The notes: a model not told the origin generated them from the sequence alone. A stretch of DNA of 64,000 bases from Gracilimonas sp. (GCF_014762685.1 NZ_JABURM010000008.1:1-64000); one strand, 5' to 3'; shown: positions 34,583-44,536, numbered from the stretch's first letter. Translations and numbers: made by a program.

Positions 34583-36187
34583 TTAGGCTTCAACTCCCAC
34601 CTTAGGGCCGGCGTTAATTATGTCTTCACTACTGTCTGCTTTATACTTTTCGAAGTTCTTTTCAAAGAGCTTGCCAAGTTTTTCAGCCTGTTTATCGTAT
34701 TCGTAGGGGTCATCCCAGGTATTCCGTGGTAACAGAATTTCAGCCGGTACATTCGGGCACTCTGTGGGAATTTCGAATCCGAATACTTCATCCGGTACAC
34801 TATCCACATCGTCCAATTTACCTGCATGAATTGCATCAATGATCGCCCGGGTACTTTTAAGGTTCATACGGCTTCCTTTGCCATACGGCCCTCCCGTTAA
34901 ACCGGTATTCACCAGCCAGGCACTTGATCCATGGGTACGCATTTTCTCAGCCAGCATTTCCGCATATTTAGCCGGTGGCCAAACCAGGAAGGCCGCTCCA
35001 AAACATGCTGAAAATGTTGCTTCAGGTTCAGTTACCCCCACTTCGGTTCCCGCAACTTTTGCCGTATAACCGCTTATGAAATGGTACATCGCCTGCTCAG
35101 GAGTAAGTTTACTTACCGGTGGCAGTACACCAAAGGCATCATAGGTTAAAAATATGATGTTCTTCGGATGCCCGGATACGCACGGGATCTTCGCATTTGA
35201 GATATACTCAATGGGGTAAGAAGCCCTGGTGTTTTGGGTGATGGAAACATCTTTGTAATCCACTTCCCGGGTTTCTTTATCATAACCCACATTTTCGAGG
35301 ACGGTGCCAAATTTTATGGCGTTGAAGATTTCAGGCTCATTTTCTTCTGAAAGATTGATGGTTTTTGCATAGCAACCTCCTTCAATATTAAATATGCCCC
35401 GGTCACTCCAACAGTGCTCATCATCACCAATCAGCTTTCGGTTGCTATCGGCAGATAGTGTTGTTTTACCGGTCCCGGATAAACCAAAGAACAATGCTAC
35501 ATCATCATCGCTGTTTCCTTCATTCGCAGAACAGTGCATGGAAAGCACATTTTTTTTGGGCATCAGGTAATGCATAACGGTAAAAATACCTTTCTTCATC
35601 TCGCCGGCATATTCCGTCCCCAGAATGACCATTTCTTTTTTCTTAAAATTAACATCTACACTGGCGTCGGAAGTCATGCCCTGAGTGTATCTATTGGCAG
35701 GGAATTTCCCGGCGTTGTACACCACAAAATCGGGCTCGCCAAAATCAGCCAATTCTTCCTTGGTCGGACGAATTAACATATTATGCATGAATAGTCCGTG
35801 ATATGGGCGCTCGGCTATAATTCGAACTTTCAATCGATATTCAGGGTCCCATCCGGCAAACCCATCGATCACATACAGCCGTTTACAGGTATTCAAATAA
35901 TCCGTAGCCCGTTGATGATTGATATCAAATGTTTTCTCATCCAGTGAAATATTTACATTACTCCACCAAATATCATCATGGTTTTCGGGGGTATCCACCA
36001 CGCGCTTATCGGCCGGACTTCTTCCGGTCCTTTTTCCTGAACGGACAACCAGTGCCCCTTCCCTGGTAATTGCAGACCCTTTATCGTATTTGATAGCCTC
36101 TTCGTAAAACGTAGCCGGGGCAGGATTTCTAAGTATATTTTTAACTTTGATGTCATGAGTAGACAGGTCAAATTTTTGTGCAGACAT
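34583..36187 (-). CDS. pckA: Phosphoenolpyruvate carboxykinase (ATP)
   Basis: Gluconeogenic enzyme converting oxaloacetate and ATP to PEP, ADP and CO2. The 534 residues are the normal size. Visible signatures: substrate Arg region [14 protein letters not shown], the metal/substrate region [18 protein letters not shown], the kinase-1 loop [11 protein letters not shown], kinase-2 DDEHCWSD and the flexible-lid segment [14 protein letters not shown] specificity follows from similarity to the bacterial ATP type, not the GTP type. A 6-bp dyad (ACTCAG/CTGAGT, 36260-36280) lies upstream and could be an operator. Confidence 0.97.
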   Translation of the reverse strand: MSAQKFDLSTHDIKVKNILRNPAPATFYEEAIKYDKGSAITREGALVVRSGKRTGRSPADKRVVDTPENHDDIWWSNVNISLDEKTFDINHQRATDYLNTCKRLYVIDGFAGWDPEYRLKVRIIAERPYHGLFMHNMLIRPTKEELADFGEPDFVVYNAGKFPANRYTQGMTSDASVDVNFKKKEMVILGTEYAGEMKKGIFTVMHYLMPKKNVLSMHCSANEGNSDDDVALFFGLSGTGKTTLSADSNRKLIGDDEHCWSDRGIFNIEGGCYAKTINLSEENEPEIFNAIKFGTVLENVGYDKETREVDYKDVSITQNTRASYPIEYISNAKIPCVSGHPKNIIFLTYDAFGVLPPVSKLTPEQAMYHFISGYTAKVAGTEVGVTEPEATFSACFGAAFLVWPPAKYAEMLAEKMRTHGSSAWLVNTGLTGGPYGKGSRMNLKSTRAIIDAIHAGKLDDVDSVPDEVFGFEIPTECPNVPAEILLPRNTWDDPYEYDKQAEKLGKLFEKNFEKYKADSSEDIINAGPKVGVEA

Positions 36188-36259
36188 AATGGTGAGTGAT
36201 TTAGTATTAGTCTTTAATTGACACCTTTATATAACCCATATTTAATGAATATTATGTGA

Positions 36260-36280
36260 ACTCAGTTGTGTAATCTGAGT
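36260..36280. promoter_or_regulatory. Short dyad in the pckA/VOC divergent promoter region
   Basis: ACTCAG-N9-CTGAGT lies about 75 nt upstream of pckA and about 80 nt before the divergent VOC gene. It is the only clear symmetry in this 171-bp gap. A regulator-binding role is guesswork. Confidence 0.25.
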
Positions 36281-36358
36281 AGATTATTGCTTATTACAAT
36301 TGATTAACCGGAAAATTCACATCCGAATAACTTGAACAATTAAATCTAATCCGGAATT

Positions 36359-36781
36359 ATGAAAAAACGAGTAACAGGACTTGGTGGGATCTTTTTTAAA
36401 AGTGAAGATCCTGAGAAATCAAAAGCATGGTATAAGAAGCATCTTGGTATAGAAAACGGACAGTATGGCGGAACCTTTGAATGGCGACACGCTGAAAACC
36501 CGGATAAAAAGGGATTCACCGCCTGGAGTATCTTTGACCATAAAACCGAATACACCCATCCCAGTAAAAAGGACTTCATGATTAATTACCGGGTTGAGAA
36601 TCTCGAAGAACTCTTAAAAACGCTGAACGAAGAAGGAGTTGATATAATCGGTGAAATGGAAGTCTTTGAATACGGGAAATTCGGCTGGATTATGGATCCT
36701 AACGGAATCAAAATTGAGCTTTGGGAGCCAAATGATGAGGAATTTGACAAGATTAAAGGGGAAACAAATCTTAGCAGTTGA
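36359..36781 (+). CDS. VOC-family (glyoxalase/bleomycin-resistance fold) protein
   Basis: A 140-residue protein of vicinal-oxygen-chelate fold: two beta-alpha-beta-beta-beta units, with GIFFKSEDPEKSKAWYKKHLGIE at the start and YGKFGWIMDPNGIKIELWEP at the end, the latter with the usual PxGxxxEL(W) Glu metal ligand. Members include glyoxalase I, dioxygenases and antibiotic-binding proteins; none can be chosen from the sequence. It lies between divergent pckA and the membrane HExxH gene. Confidence 0.88.
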   Translation: MKKRVTGLGGIFFKSEDPEKSKAWYKKHLGIENGQYGGTFEWRHAENPDKKGFTAWSIFDHKTEYTHPSKKDFMINYRVENLEELLKTLNEEGVDIIGEMEVFEYGKFGWIMDPNGIKIELWEPNDEEFDKIKGETNLSS

Positions 36782-36858
36782 TCCGACCTTGTTTTCATTA
36801 ATAATTCACATAAAAGTACTTCCTTATTCTTATCAATTCCTTAGAATAGGAGGTACTT

Positions 36859-38034
36859 ATGTCAAGTTCAAAACGTGGTTGTGTTTCGAAATTGAAAATC
36901 ATTACGCTCTTTGCTTTTCTAATAATGGGAATTGTCTTTTCGATCATTGCCCTGATGAATCTCAAGCTCCCTGATGAGTCTTTCATTATAGACCGGCTTA
37001 GCGTTGATGAACAACACCGGATCACGGAGATAACACATCTTAAAAATAGTCTTGGGAATGAAATCTGGCCGGGGTGGGGAGATCATAAAACACCTATCTT
37101 GGTTTATAATGAAGCCTATGCTTTTTTGATCGGAATCGAAAATCCGGCACCGGGCTGGGCGCGGGTACCATATACAAAACCTGAAGGGGAAGAATGGGAG
37201 CAAGTTTCCGAAATCATTAACTATCATCGTCAGCCGTTGCCCGAAAATGGCAAAACACCGCAAGCCTTTATAGTTAAAATTGGAGATGACTTTGTCGCAA
37301 GCATGACGACTAAAGATTGGACTCGAATCAGCTTAGTGAAAATGATTAAAGAGGACCTGCCCGGTTTCCTGGAGCCCATAATGCCTTACAGTTTGTTCAT
37401 TAATCGGTTCAACAGCGACTGGCATATCGCCGGAATTTTGCACGAATCATTTCATGCATTCCAGGCACATCAATCCTATGAACGTGTTAAATCAGCGGAG
37501 ACAATAACCGCTCTTCATGATTCCTATCCCTGGGAAGATATTGATTTCCGGGAAGCCTGGCTAAAGGAAAGACAGCTATTGGCCAAAGCTCTGCAAACCA
37601 AACAACCTGAACAAACAAAAGAAATTGTTCGGGAATGGCTAAGCATGAGAGGCGAAAGACAAAACCGGCTAAGCTCTAAACTTGTCAATTATGAAACTGA
37701 GCGGGAGTGGCTTGAGGGCCTTGCTAAATACGCCGAGTTGAAAAGCTGGAAGTTGGCTTCCAATCAAAAACTATATTCTTCTCTTCCTGAAATGGAAGCA
37801 GACGAAGATTTTAATCATTATCAGGATGCCGAAAGTCATCTAAAACAGGAACTGCTCCAGCTCCAAAGTGACCTTCAATTCAGTGAAACGATGTTTTATT
37901 ACAGCGGATGGGCACAAGCAGAATTACTGGATCGCTTATATCCGGATTGGAAATCCCGGGCATTTGAACCGGGAACTTATTTGGATGATTTGTTAGCAGA
38001 AACCTGCGTGCCTTTATCTTGCCCGCTTTTATGA
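36859..38034 (+). CDS. Membrane-anchored protein with HExxH...E zinc-peptidase-like motif
   Basis: 391-residue protein of no family I know. An N-terminal signal anchor (about 10-30, IITLFAFLIMGIVFSIIALM) places the rest outside the cytoplasm. It contains His195-Glu196-x-x-His199 in ILHESFHAFQAH and, about 90 residues later, Glu286 in EWLEGLAKYAELKSW, the distance and context of a gluzincin third ligand. The last Cys-containing stretch ETCVPLSCPLL is notable. A good Shine-Dalgarno (AGGAGG) precedes the ATG at 36859. I infer a periplasmic metallopeptidase but cannot name a substrate. Confidence 0.75.
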   Translation: MSSSKRGCVSKLKIITLFAFLIMGIVFSIIALMNLKLPDESFIIDRLSVDEQHRITEITHLKNSLGNEIWPGWGDHKTPILVYNEAYAFLIGIENPAPGWARVPYTKPEGEEWEQVSEIINYHRQPLPENGKTPQAFIVKIGDDFVASMTTKDWTRISLVKMIKEDLPGFLEPIMPYSLFINRFNSDWHIAGILHESFHAFQAHQSYERVKSAETITALHDSYPWEDIDFREAWLKERQLLAKALQTKQPEQTKEIVREWLSMRGERQNRLSSKLVNYETEREWLEGLAKYAELKSWKLASNQKLYSSLPEMEADEDFNHYQDAESHLKQELLQLQSDLQFSETMFYYSGWAQAELLDRLYPDWKSRAFEPGTYLDDLLAETCVPLSCPLL

Positions 38035-38063
38035 GATTCAGGTAATCTTACATCTTCAACAAA

Positions 38064-39362
38064 TCATGAATTACCGGTAATCTCTGCGATGGTTTCTTCA
38101 AAAGCCGCCAGTGTATTACTGATATCTTCGGGAGTAAGTGCATTACTCAAGAAAAATGCCTCAAATGGAGACGGAGGAAGATGAACCCCACGCTTCAGCA
38201 TGCCATGAAAAATCTTACCAAATAATTCTTTGTCGGTGCGATTGGCATCATCAAATGTTTCCACCGGACCTTCACAATAAAACACTCCAACCATGGAACC
38301 TACGCGGTTTATGGTGTATGTGATCTTATTTGATTCCAGAATTTGCGCAATACCATTAGCCAGTACTAAAGCCTTCTGCTCTAATTCCTCATAAATCTCC
38401 GGATTTTCTTTCAGCTTTTTCAACAATGTAATCCCGGCTGCCATCGCCAACGGATTTCCGGATAAGGTCCCTGCCTGATATACCGGGCCTGTCGGAGCCA
38501 CATAATCCATGATTTCTTCTTTTCCGCCATAGGCACCCACAGGTAATCCCGCTCCGATAATCTTCCCGTAGGTTACCATGTCAGCCGTAACGCCATAGAT
38601 TTTTTGGGCGCCTTTGAAATCTACCCGGAAACCGGTCATAACCTCATCAAAGATCAAAACAATTTCATGTTCATCACATAAATCACGAAGACCTTTTAAA
38701 AATCCTTTTTTGGGCGGAATACATCCCATATTTCCCGCAATGGGTTCCAGGATGATGGCTGCTATATCATCTTTATTGGCTTCCACAAGCTTCTTCACCG
38801 AATCCAGATTGTTGTACTCGGCATTCAACGTGTCTTTGGCGGTGCCCTCGGTTACCCCCGGGCTGCTCGGTTGCCCCATCGTCAAGGCACCGCTTCCGGC
38901 TTCAATCAGGAAGGAGTCTCCGTGGCCGTGATAATTTCCTTTAAACTTGATGAACTTATTTTTACCGGTATAACCCCGGGCTACCCTTATGGCACTCATC
39001 GTGGCTTCCGTTCCCGAGTTCACCATGCGCACTTTATCTACACCGGGTACTGAAGAGGTAATCAACTCTGCCATCTCTACTTCAAGACGGGTTGGAGCTC
39101 CAAATGAGGTAGAATGCTCCGCCGTTTGCTGAACCGCATTAACCACATCCGGGTCAGCATGGCCCAAAAGCATCGGCCCCCAGGAACTAATGTAGTCGAT
39201 GTATTTATTACCGTCTTCATCCCACAAATAAGCACCGTTAGCTTTGGTAATAAAAATCGGGGTACCTCCCACACTATTAAAGGCACGTACAGGAGAATTC
39301 ACCCCGCCGGGTATTACCTTTGATGCTCGTTTGTATAGGTCTTTGCTGTTTTTGTAATTCAT
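38064..39362 (-). CDS. hemL: Glutamate-1-semialdehyde 2,1-aminomutase
   Basis: PLP enzyme making 5-aminolevulinate from glutamate 1-semialdehyde, the second step of the C5 heme route started by HemA. I use the ATG at 39362 (432 aa): the frame extends to an ATG at 39392, but that codon lies inside a palindromic repeat (39388-39431) and the extra 10 residues are not family-like, whereas [20 protein letters not shown] is. PLP lysine region [19 protein letters not shown] is present. Last gene of the heme cluster in the direction of transcription. Confidence 0.97.
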   Translation of the reverse strand: MNYKNSKDLYKRASKVIPGGVNSPVRAFNSVGGTPIFITKANGAYLWDEDGNKYIDYISSWGPMLLGHADPDVVNAVQQTAEHSTSFGAPTRLEVEMAELITSSVPGVDKVRMVNSGTEATMSAIRVARGYTGKNKFIKFKGNYHGHGDSFLIEAGSGALTMGQPSSPGVTEGTAKDTLNAEYNNLDSVKKLVEANKDDIAAIILEPIAGNMGCIPPKKGFLKGLRDLCDEHEIVLIFDEVMTGFRVDFKGAQKIYGVTADMVTYGKIIGAGLPVGAYGGKEEIMDYVAPTGPVYQAGTLSGNPLAMAAGITLLKKLKENPEIYEELEQKALVLANGIAQILESNKITYTINRVGSMVGVFYCEGPVETFDDANRTDKELFGKIFHGMLKRGVHLPPSPFEAFFLSNALTPEDISNTLAAFEETIAEITGNS

Positions 39363-39387
39363 TTTATTTATTTGTCCATTTTCAATC

Positions 39388-39560
39388 GGCATACCGTAGA
39401 GACGCGATGCATTGCATCTCTACGGTATGCCGGGATATTCATAATTGAATTTACCGACTCCAATGCCATAAACTGGTGCAAGCGTCTCGCTTGTACCAGA
39501 TCTTTATCTTGATTTCTACGCTCTGCGTTGGAACTAGCTTTGGGCGAATGCGATTCGCCC
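39388..39560. repeat. Three hairpin repeats between hemB and hemL
   Basis: Three hairpins follow each other. First, GGCATACCGTAGAGA / TCTCTACGGTATGCC, 15-bp arms at 39388-39402 and 39417-39431. Second, CTGGTGCAAGCG / CGCTTGTACCAG, 12-bp arms (one G-T position) at 39473-39484 and 39488-39499. Third, GGGCGAATGCGATTCGCCC at 39542-39560, preceded by TACGCTCTGCGTTGGAAC (39517-39534), which also recurs at 41780-41797. No coding frame. Confidence 0.85.
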
Positions 39561-39574
39561 CTGCGCTACTGAAA

Positions 39575-40558
39575 TCATTGATCTTTGATCAACTTCGCGG
39601 CTTGCTTGGCAAAATAGGTCGCGATCAAATCTGCGCCGGCACGCTTGAAGGCCAACAACGACTCCATCATCACCTCTTCCTCATTCAGCCAGCCTTTTTC
39701 CGCTGCAGCTTTGATCATTGCATACTCTCCGGACACATTATATACTGAGACCGGAATATTGAAATTCTGTTTGACGGCCCGCACCACATCCAGGTATGGC
39801 ATCCCGGGTTTCACCATCACAATATCTGCCCCTTCTTCGATATCCAACTCTACCTCGCGAAGTGCTTCATCAACATTGGCGGGGTTCATTTGATAGGTTT
39901 TTTTATCTCCAAATCCGGGAGCTGAATCCAAGGCATCCCGAAACGGGCCATAAAAAGAAGAAGCATATTTTGCACTGTACGCCATAATTCCGGTGTTTTC
40001 ATAACCGGCTTCATCCAAAGCCGTTCGCATGGCTCCGATTCGGCCGTCCATCATGTCAGAGGGAGCCACCATATCGGCTCCTGCCTTGGCATGACTTACC
40101 GCCATCTTAGCAAGTACCTTCACCGATGGATCGTTCACAATTTCATCCCCTTCCACAATTCCATCATGCCCGTAGGAAGAATACGGGTCCATAGCTACAT
40201 CCGTCATCACCCATAAATCAGGATAATTTTCTTTCATGAACCGAACGGAACGCTGCATGAGTCCCATTTCGTTTAATGCCTCTTTACCTTTATTGTCCTT
40301 TTTGGAATCCGGTACTTTCACAAACAACAATACCGATTTAATTCCAACTTCAATCAGCTCCTCCAACTCTGAACCAAGGGTATCTAACGAATACCGGTAA
40401 TAACCCGGCATGCTGGAAATTTCCTCTTTCTGATTTTCTCCCTCCATAATGAAAATCGGAGCAATGAAATCAGATGGATGCAAGCGGTTTTCCTGCACCA
40501 TCTCACGAATGGCCGGGGTGCGGCGATTTCGTCGTAAACGGTTGTTGGGGTATTTCAT
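39575..40558 (-). CDS. hemB: Porphobilinogen synthase (ALA dehydratase)
   Basis: Condenses two 5-aminolevulinate molecules to porphobilinogen. The 327 residues have both Schiff-base lysines, Lys197 in MAYSAKYASSFYGPFRDA and Lys250 in DIVMVKPGMPYLD. The metal loop reads VAMDPYSSYGHDG near 121-133: the Cys triad of zinc-dependent enzymes is absent and Asp is there instead, so this is the magnesium-type enzyme. Transcribed after hemF and before hemL in the minus-strand heme cluster. Confidence 0.97.
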   Translation of the reverse strand: MKYPNNRLRRNRRTPAIREMVQENRLHPSDFIAPIFIMEGENQKEEISSMPGYYRYSLDTLGSELEELIEVGIKSVLLFVKVPDSKKDNKGKEALNEMGLMQRSVRFMKENYPDLWVMTDVAMDPYSSYGHDGIVEGDEIVNDPSVKVLAKMAVSHAKAGADMVAPSDMMDGRIGAMRTALDEAGYENTGIMAYSAKYASSFYGPFRDALDSAPGFGDKKTYQMNPANVDEALREVELDIEEGADIVMVKPGMPYLDVVRAVKQNFNIPVSVYNVSGEYAMIKAAAEKGWLNEEEVMMESLLAFKRAGADLIATYFAKQAAKLIKDQ

Positions 40559-40578
40559 TTCAATATCACTTTTAAGGT

Positions 40579-40654
40579 GTCATTCTGAGCGAAAGCGAAG
40601 AATCTTCACAAATCTGAATATGAGAAGATCCTTCGGAAGTATCCTCAGGATGAC
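40579..40654. repeat. Inverted-repeat element between hemF and hemB
   Basis: Ends GTCATTCTGAG and CTCAGGATGAC are near-perfect inverted repeats; inside are GAAGAATCTTC and GAAGATCCTTC dyads. The right part AGATCCTTCGGAAGTATC... through GGATGAC is identical to that of the copy at 41608-41693 between hemE and hemF. Confidence 0.8.
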
Positions 40655-40665
40655 TGTTAAGAAAC

Positions 40666-41595
40666 TTAGTAATTAATCCAATCAATTGGCTTTAGGTGTT
40701 CCACCAATTTGGCTTCGGGACTACCGGGCTCGGGTTGATGGTCGTATACCCACCGGACTTGCGGGGGCAGGCTCATTAAAATGGATTCTATCCGCCCTTT
40801 GGTCTTCAACCCAAATAAGGTACCACGATCGTGAATCAAATTAAATTCTACATATCGGCCGCGGCGTATTTCCTGCCACTTGCGGTGTTCTTCCGTATAC
40901 TCAATATCTTTTCTTTTTTTCAGAATCGGGATATAAGCATCGGTAAAGGCAAATCCACACGTTTTGGCAAACTTAAAAAAATATTCAGCAGTGCGATTCT
41001 CATTCGGTCGCTGATAATCAAAAAATAACCCGCCGATTCCGCGCGCTTCTTCCCGGTGATGATTGTAGAAATACGCATCGCATTCCGCTTTAAATGTGGG
41101 ATAATATTCCGGATCAAATCGGTCACAAGCTTCTTTATGCACTTTATGAAAGTGCTTCGCATCTTCAGGAAAAAGATAATAAGGCGTTAAATCTGCTCCG
41201 CCGCCAAACCATTGATCTTTCAACTCACCGGTTTCTTTATCAAACAATTCAAAATAACGGTAATTGGCGTGAACGGTGGGGGCAAAAGGATTTCGGGGAT
41301 GAATCACCAGGGAAACACCCGTGGCAAAAAACTCGGATTCAGGTACCTCAAACTTCTTCTGCATAGCCTCCGGAAGCGGTCCTCCAACAGCTGATACATT
41401 CACACCGCCTTTTTCGATTACCTCCCCATCAGCTATAATGCGGGTACTTCCGCCGCCAAACCCTTCCCGATCCCAATCCTCGATCAAGAATTGCTGGGTT
41501 CCCTCAACCGCTTCCAGTTCATCACAGATGTGTTGCTGAACATCTGAGACGTATTGGCTGAATTGGAGTTTTATGGATTTTAATTGATCATTCAT
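40666..41595 (-). CDS. hemF: Oxygen-dependent coproporphyrinogen III oxidase
   Basis: Converts coproporphyrinogen III to protoporphyrinogen IX using O2. At 309 aa it has the family length and the diagnostic GGGADLTPYYLFPEDAKHFH, AFTDAYIPILKKRKD and EIRRGRYVEFNLIHDRGT segments. It indicates aerobic heme synthesis; no HemN-type radical enzyme is seen in the window. It lies between hemE and hemB with repeats in both flanking gaps. Confidence 0.97.
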   Translation of the reverse strand: MNDQLKSIKLQFSQYVSDVQQHICDELEAVEGTQQFLIEDWDREGFGGGSTRIIADGEVIEKGGVNVSAVGGPLPEAMQKKFEVPESEFFATGVSLVIHPRNPFAPTVHANYRYFELFDKETGELKDQWFGGGADLTPYYLFPEDAKHFHKVHKEACDRFDPEYYPTFKAECDAYFYNHHREEARGIGGLFFDYQRPNENRTAEYFFKFAKTCGFAFTDAYIPILKKRKDIEYTEEHRKWQEIRRGRYVEFNLIHDRGTLFGLKTKGRIESILMSLPPQVRWVYDHQPEPGSPEAKLVEHLKPIDWINY

Positions 41596-41607
41596 ATTAC
41601 AAAGGTT

Positions 41608-41797
41608 GTCATCTTGAGCGATAGCGAAACACCTTCAAATCTATATTGCGATTCATAATTGTGTAGATCCTTCGGAAGTATCCTCAGGATGACCATTAAT
41701 TTTTTTATTCCCTTAAGAAGGGGCTTTTTTCCTAATCAGGGCGAATGCGATTCCCCCCCCCTACAATAACATCCGGTTCCTACGCTCTGCGTTGGAA
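41608..41797. repeat. Repeat elements between hemE and hemF
   Basis: Positions 41608-41693 hold a second copy of the GTCATCTTGAG...CTCAGGATGAC element also found between hemF and hemB; their last 29 bases are identical. Then come GGGCGAATGCGATTCCCC (about 41739-41756) and TACGCTCTGCGTTGGAAC (41780-41797), sister copies of modules in the hemB/hemL gap. No gene present. Confidence 0.8.
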
Positions 41798-41831
41798 CCA
41801 ATTATCGGCTCATCGAGCAGATGTATATTCA

Positions 41832-42863
41832 TTAATATCTAAAATTCTTTACGGTATCTACGAATGTTTTGGCGTTTTCTACGGGTACATTCGGTAAAAT
41901 ACCGTGGCCTAAATTGGCGATATAATTTCCTTTTCCAAATCTGCGCATCATTTCTTTGGCTTCGGTTTCAATTTGGCCGGGACTCATTAACAATTTAGAA
42001 GGATCGAAATTTCCCTGAACCACCTTATCGCCGGCAAATTGCCGGGCATGTTCGGGGGTGCATCCCCAGCCAATGCCAAAACCGGTTACATTGGTGTCGG
42101 CAAACAATGGATAACTCCATTCGGCATCCTTACAAAACATAATCAGCGGTACGCCATAATCTTCCGAAGCAATTCGTTTTAAATGAGGAAGGGCCAGTTT
42201 CCTGAAATCATCCGGGCCTAATGCTGCTGCCCAGGATTCAAACACTTGCAATACCTGAGCTCCGGCTTTCACCTGATGATGTAAATACTGAATGGTCTGC
42301 TCTGTCATCACTTCCAGTAATTTCCGGGCCGCATCAGGCTGAGAAAACAAAAATGACTTAGCTGTCGAAAAAGTTTTTGAACCCTGTCCTTCTACCAGAT
42401 AGCAAAACAAGGTCCAGGGAGCCCCGGCAAAACCAATAAGCGGTACGCGGCCGTCTAATGTTTTCCGGGTTAAAGTGAGCGCATCATAAACATAGCTCAA
42501 TTGCTCTTTGGCAGGAATGACATTCAGATTTTTTACTTGCTCCACGCTTCGGATTGGGTCAGGAAGATAAGGGCCAAAACCCGGCTTCAGCTGCACTTCA
42601 ATATCCAGGCATTCAATCAGAACTAAAATATCGGAAAATAAAATTGCCGCATCAGTTCCCACAATATCGATGGGCTGAATGGTGATTTCACAAGCCAACT
42701 CCGGGGTTTTTACCCGCTCAAAAAAACTGTACTTCTTTTTGATTTCCATATACTCCGGAAGGTATCGTCCGGCCTGACGCATCATCCATACGGGCGGACG
42801 TTCCGTTTCCTTGCCTTCCAGCGTATCGAGTAACAATCTGTTTTTAAGTTCGGGGAATGACAT
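41832..42863 (-). CDS. hemE: Uroporphyrinogen decarboxylase
   Basis: Decarboxylates the four acetate side chains of uroporphyrinogen III to give coproporphyrinogen III. The 343 residues include the N-terminal signature PPVWMMRQAGRYLPEYM, with the conserved Arg pair, and GFAGAPWTLFCYLVEGQGSK near 140. C-terminal NLGHGILPNVPVENAKTFV is also typical. Lies between hemD and hemF. Confidence 0.97.
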   Translation of the reverse strand: MSFPELKNRLLLDTLEGKETERPPVWMMRQAGRYLPEYMEIKKKYSFFERVKTPELACEITIQPIDIVGTDAAILFSDILVLIECLDIEVQLKPGFGPYLPDPIRSVEQVKNLNVIPAKEQLSYVYDALTLTRKTLDGRVPLIGFAGAPWTLFCYLVEGQGSKTFSTAKSFLFSQPDAARKLLEVMTEQTIQYLHHQVKAGAQVLQVFESWAAALGPDDFRKLALPHLKRIASEDYGVPLIMFCKDAEWSYPLFADTNVTGFGIGWGCTPEHARQFAGDKVVQGNFDPSKLLMSPGQIETEAKEMMRRFGKGNYIANLGHGILPNVPVENAKTFVDTVKNFRY

Positions 42864-42951
42864 GATGTAAATTAAAAGTTAAACTTATACTGAACCTAAC
42901 TAATGGGGCGTATTATGATAAGCCCTCACTGGTCTTACTATCTTTCTTTTC

Positions 42952-43644
42952 TTACAAATAAAACTCTTGGATGGATTCCATCAGGGAATCCAGGGTTGAA
43001 TACTCCGGGGTGATGCAATTTTCTATTCCGGCTTCCTGTGCCGCTTCTTCCGTTGTGGGGCCAATGCAAAAAACCACCGTCTTACTGTCGATACTGTTTT
43101 CTTTCATAAAAGAATCTATGGCGCTCGGACTCATAAATACAATACCGTCATATTGACCTGTGTTCACTTTATGTGTCTTCAATTTGGTCCGGTACACTTC
43201 CACGGAAGTAAGTCTTGTTTCGTCTCCCAGGAGCTTGTCTAAGTCAACGGCTTTCAGGTTACCACAAAAATGAACTACGTCCTTAAGTTCCAATCTCTGC
43301 ATTTTCTCAGCAAGGGAGGCTGTATTGAATTCATCAGGTATGGTGACTTTTAACCCAAGTTTTTCCAGCTTTTCACCGGTTTTGGAACCGACTGCAAAAA
43401 TATACGGCGGAATTTCCAGCTCCCTGACTACCGGCTTTAGGGCTTTCACAGCTTTTTTACTGGTGAAAATCCAGGCATCTGTTTTATCAGGAATTTGCCG
43501 TCTCCAAACGGCAGGTATCACATATTCGAAGCCTATAAACGGCCGGGTTTCGACGGTAAAAGAACCTGAATTCAGGGCTGCTAATTTCTTTTTTGAAAGC
43601 TGTGTGGTAAATAAAATCCGGGGCACTTTGATATTACTCATCAT
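42952..43644 (-). CDS. hemD: Uroporphyrinogen-III synthase
   Basis: Closes and isomerises hydroxymethylbilane to uroporphyrinogen III. HemD is a weakly conserved family; the assignment rests on length (230), the two-lobed pattern (TSKKAVKALKPV in one lobe, VFMSPSAIDSFMKENSI and FCIGPTTEEAAQEAGI in the other) and position directly after hemC with an 11-nt overlap. Start may be the first or second Met. Confidence is high because of context. Confidence 0.92.
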   Translation of the reverse strand: MMSNIKVPRILFTTQLSKKKLAALNSGSFTVETRPFIGFEYVIPAVWRRQIPDKTDAWIFTSKKAVKALKPVVRELEIPPYIFAVGSKTGEKLEKLGLKVTIPDEFNTASLAEKMQRLELKDVVHFCGNLKAVDLDKLLGDETRLTSVEVYRTKLKTHKVNTGQYDGIVFMSPSAIDSFMKENSIDSKTVVFCIGPTTEEAAQEAGIENCITPEYSTLDSLMESIQEFYL

Positions 43645-44536
43645 GACTTCGATGGGTTAACAAACCTGCTGCTCCTTCTTTTTTCAGTACTTTTGCCCAC
43701 TCATTACCCTTCCCGGGATTTGCCGCATCCACCGGGATTTCTCTTTCGATGTCCAAACGTTGAGCCCCATCCGGAGAAAGCACTGCGCCTATAAAATAAA
43801 GCATATCATTTTTAATATTTGCATAGGCACCCAGCGGAGAAGAACATCCTGCATCCAGCTCATTCAGAAATGCGCGCTCTATATCCACACAAAGGCGGGT
43901 GTTGGTATGATTTATTTTCGCCAATAACTCCCGGTGATCTGAATTTTTCCGGCTCATGATGCCAACCGCACCCTGAGAAGGTGCCGGTATCATCCAGTCG
44001 AGCACATTGGAAATTCGATCTTCATAGCCAATTCGTTCTAATCCGGCATAGGCAAAAATAGCCCCGTGCCAGTTGTTGGAATCTACTTTTTGAAGCCGGG
44101 TAGGTACATTCCCCCTTAACCCCACAACCTGATCGCCCGGAAAACGATTTTTCCAAAAAGCCGTTCTGCGGATACTCCCCGTCGCTATCACTTTATGGAG
44201 GGAGTCTTTTCCCGAAACAGGTCTTACCAATACATCAGCCGGATTGCCCCGTTCGAGTACCGCCGCCAATTCAAGGCCATCCGGTAAAACAGTGGGAACA
44301 TCCTTCAAAGAATGAACCGCCAGATCAATTTCTTCCGACAACAAGGCTTCATCCAATGCTTTGGTAAAAACCCCTTTATCACCCAGCTTGTGGATAGGAA
44401 TATCTTGTTCTTTATCCCCAAAAGATTCAATTTCAACCAGTTCGGTTTCCACCTCATGGCTTTTTAGTTCTTCAGCTACTTTCTCAGCTTGCCATAGTGC
44501 CAGCTTACTTTTCCGGGTTCCTATTCTAAGCTTCAT
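43634..44536 (-). CDS. hemC: Porphobilinogen deaminase (hydroxymethylbilane synthase)
   Basis: Polymerises four porphobilinogen units into hydroxymethylbilane. I start at the ATG at 44536 (300 aa, MKLRIGTRKSKLALWQAE), since the frame's extra 16 upstream residues lie inside hemA and are unlike the family. Cys231 in LDAGCSSPLGAY carries the dipyrromethane cofactor, and Asp79 in HSLKDVP is the catalytic acid. It overlaps the end of hemA by 11 nt and the start of hemD by 11 nt, indicating translational coupling. Confidence 0.96.
   Translation of the reverse strand: MKLRIGTRKSKLALWQAEKVAEELKSHEVETELVEIESFGDKEQDIPIHKLGDKGVFTKALDEALLSEEIDLAVHSLKDVPTVLPDGLELAAVLERGNPADVLVRPVSGKDSLHKVIATGSIRRTAFWKNRFPGDQVVGLRGNVPTRLQKVDSNNWHGAIFAYAGLERIGYEDRISNVLDWMIPAPSQGAVGIMSRKNSDHRELLAKINHTNTRLCVDIERAFLNELDAGCSSPLGAYANIKNDMLYFIGAVLSPDGAQRLDIEREIPVDAANPGKGNEWAKVLKKEGAAGLLTHRSHDE

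Noticed and set aside
39363-39392. N-terminal extension of HemL by 10 residues
   Set aside because: The upstream ATG lies inside a palindromic repeat; the internal Met at 39362 gives the family-typical start.
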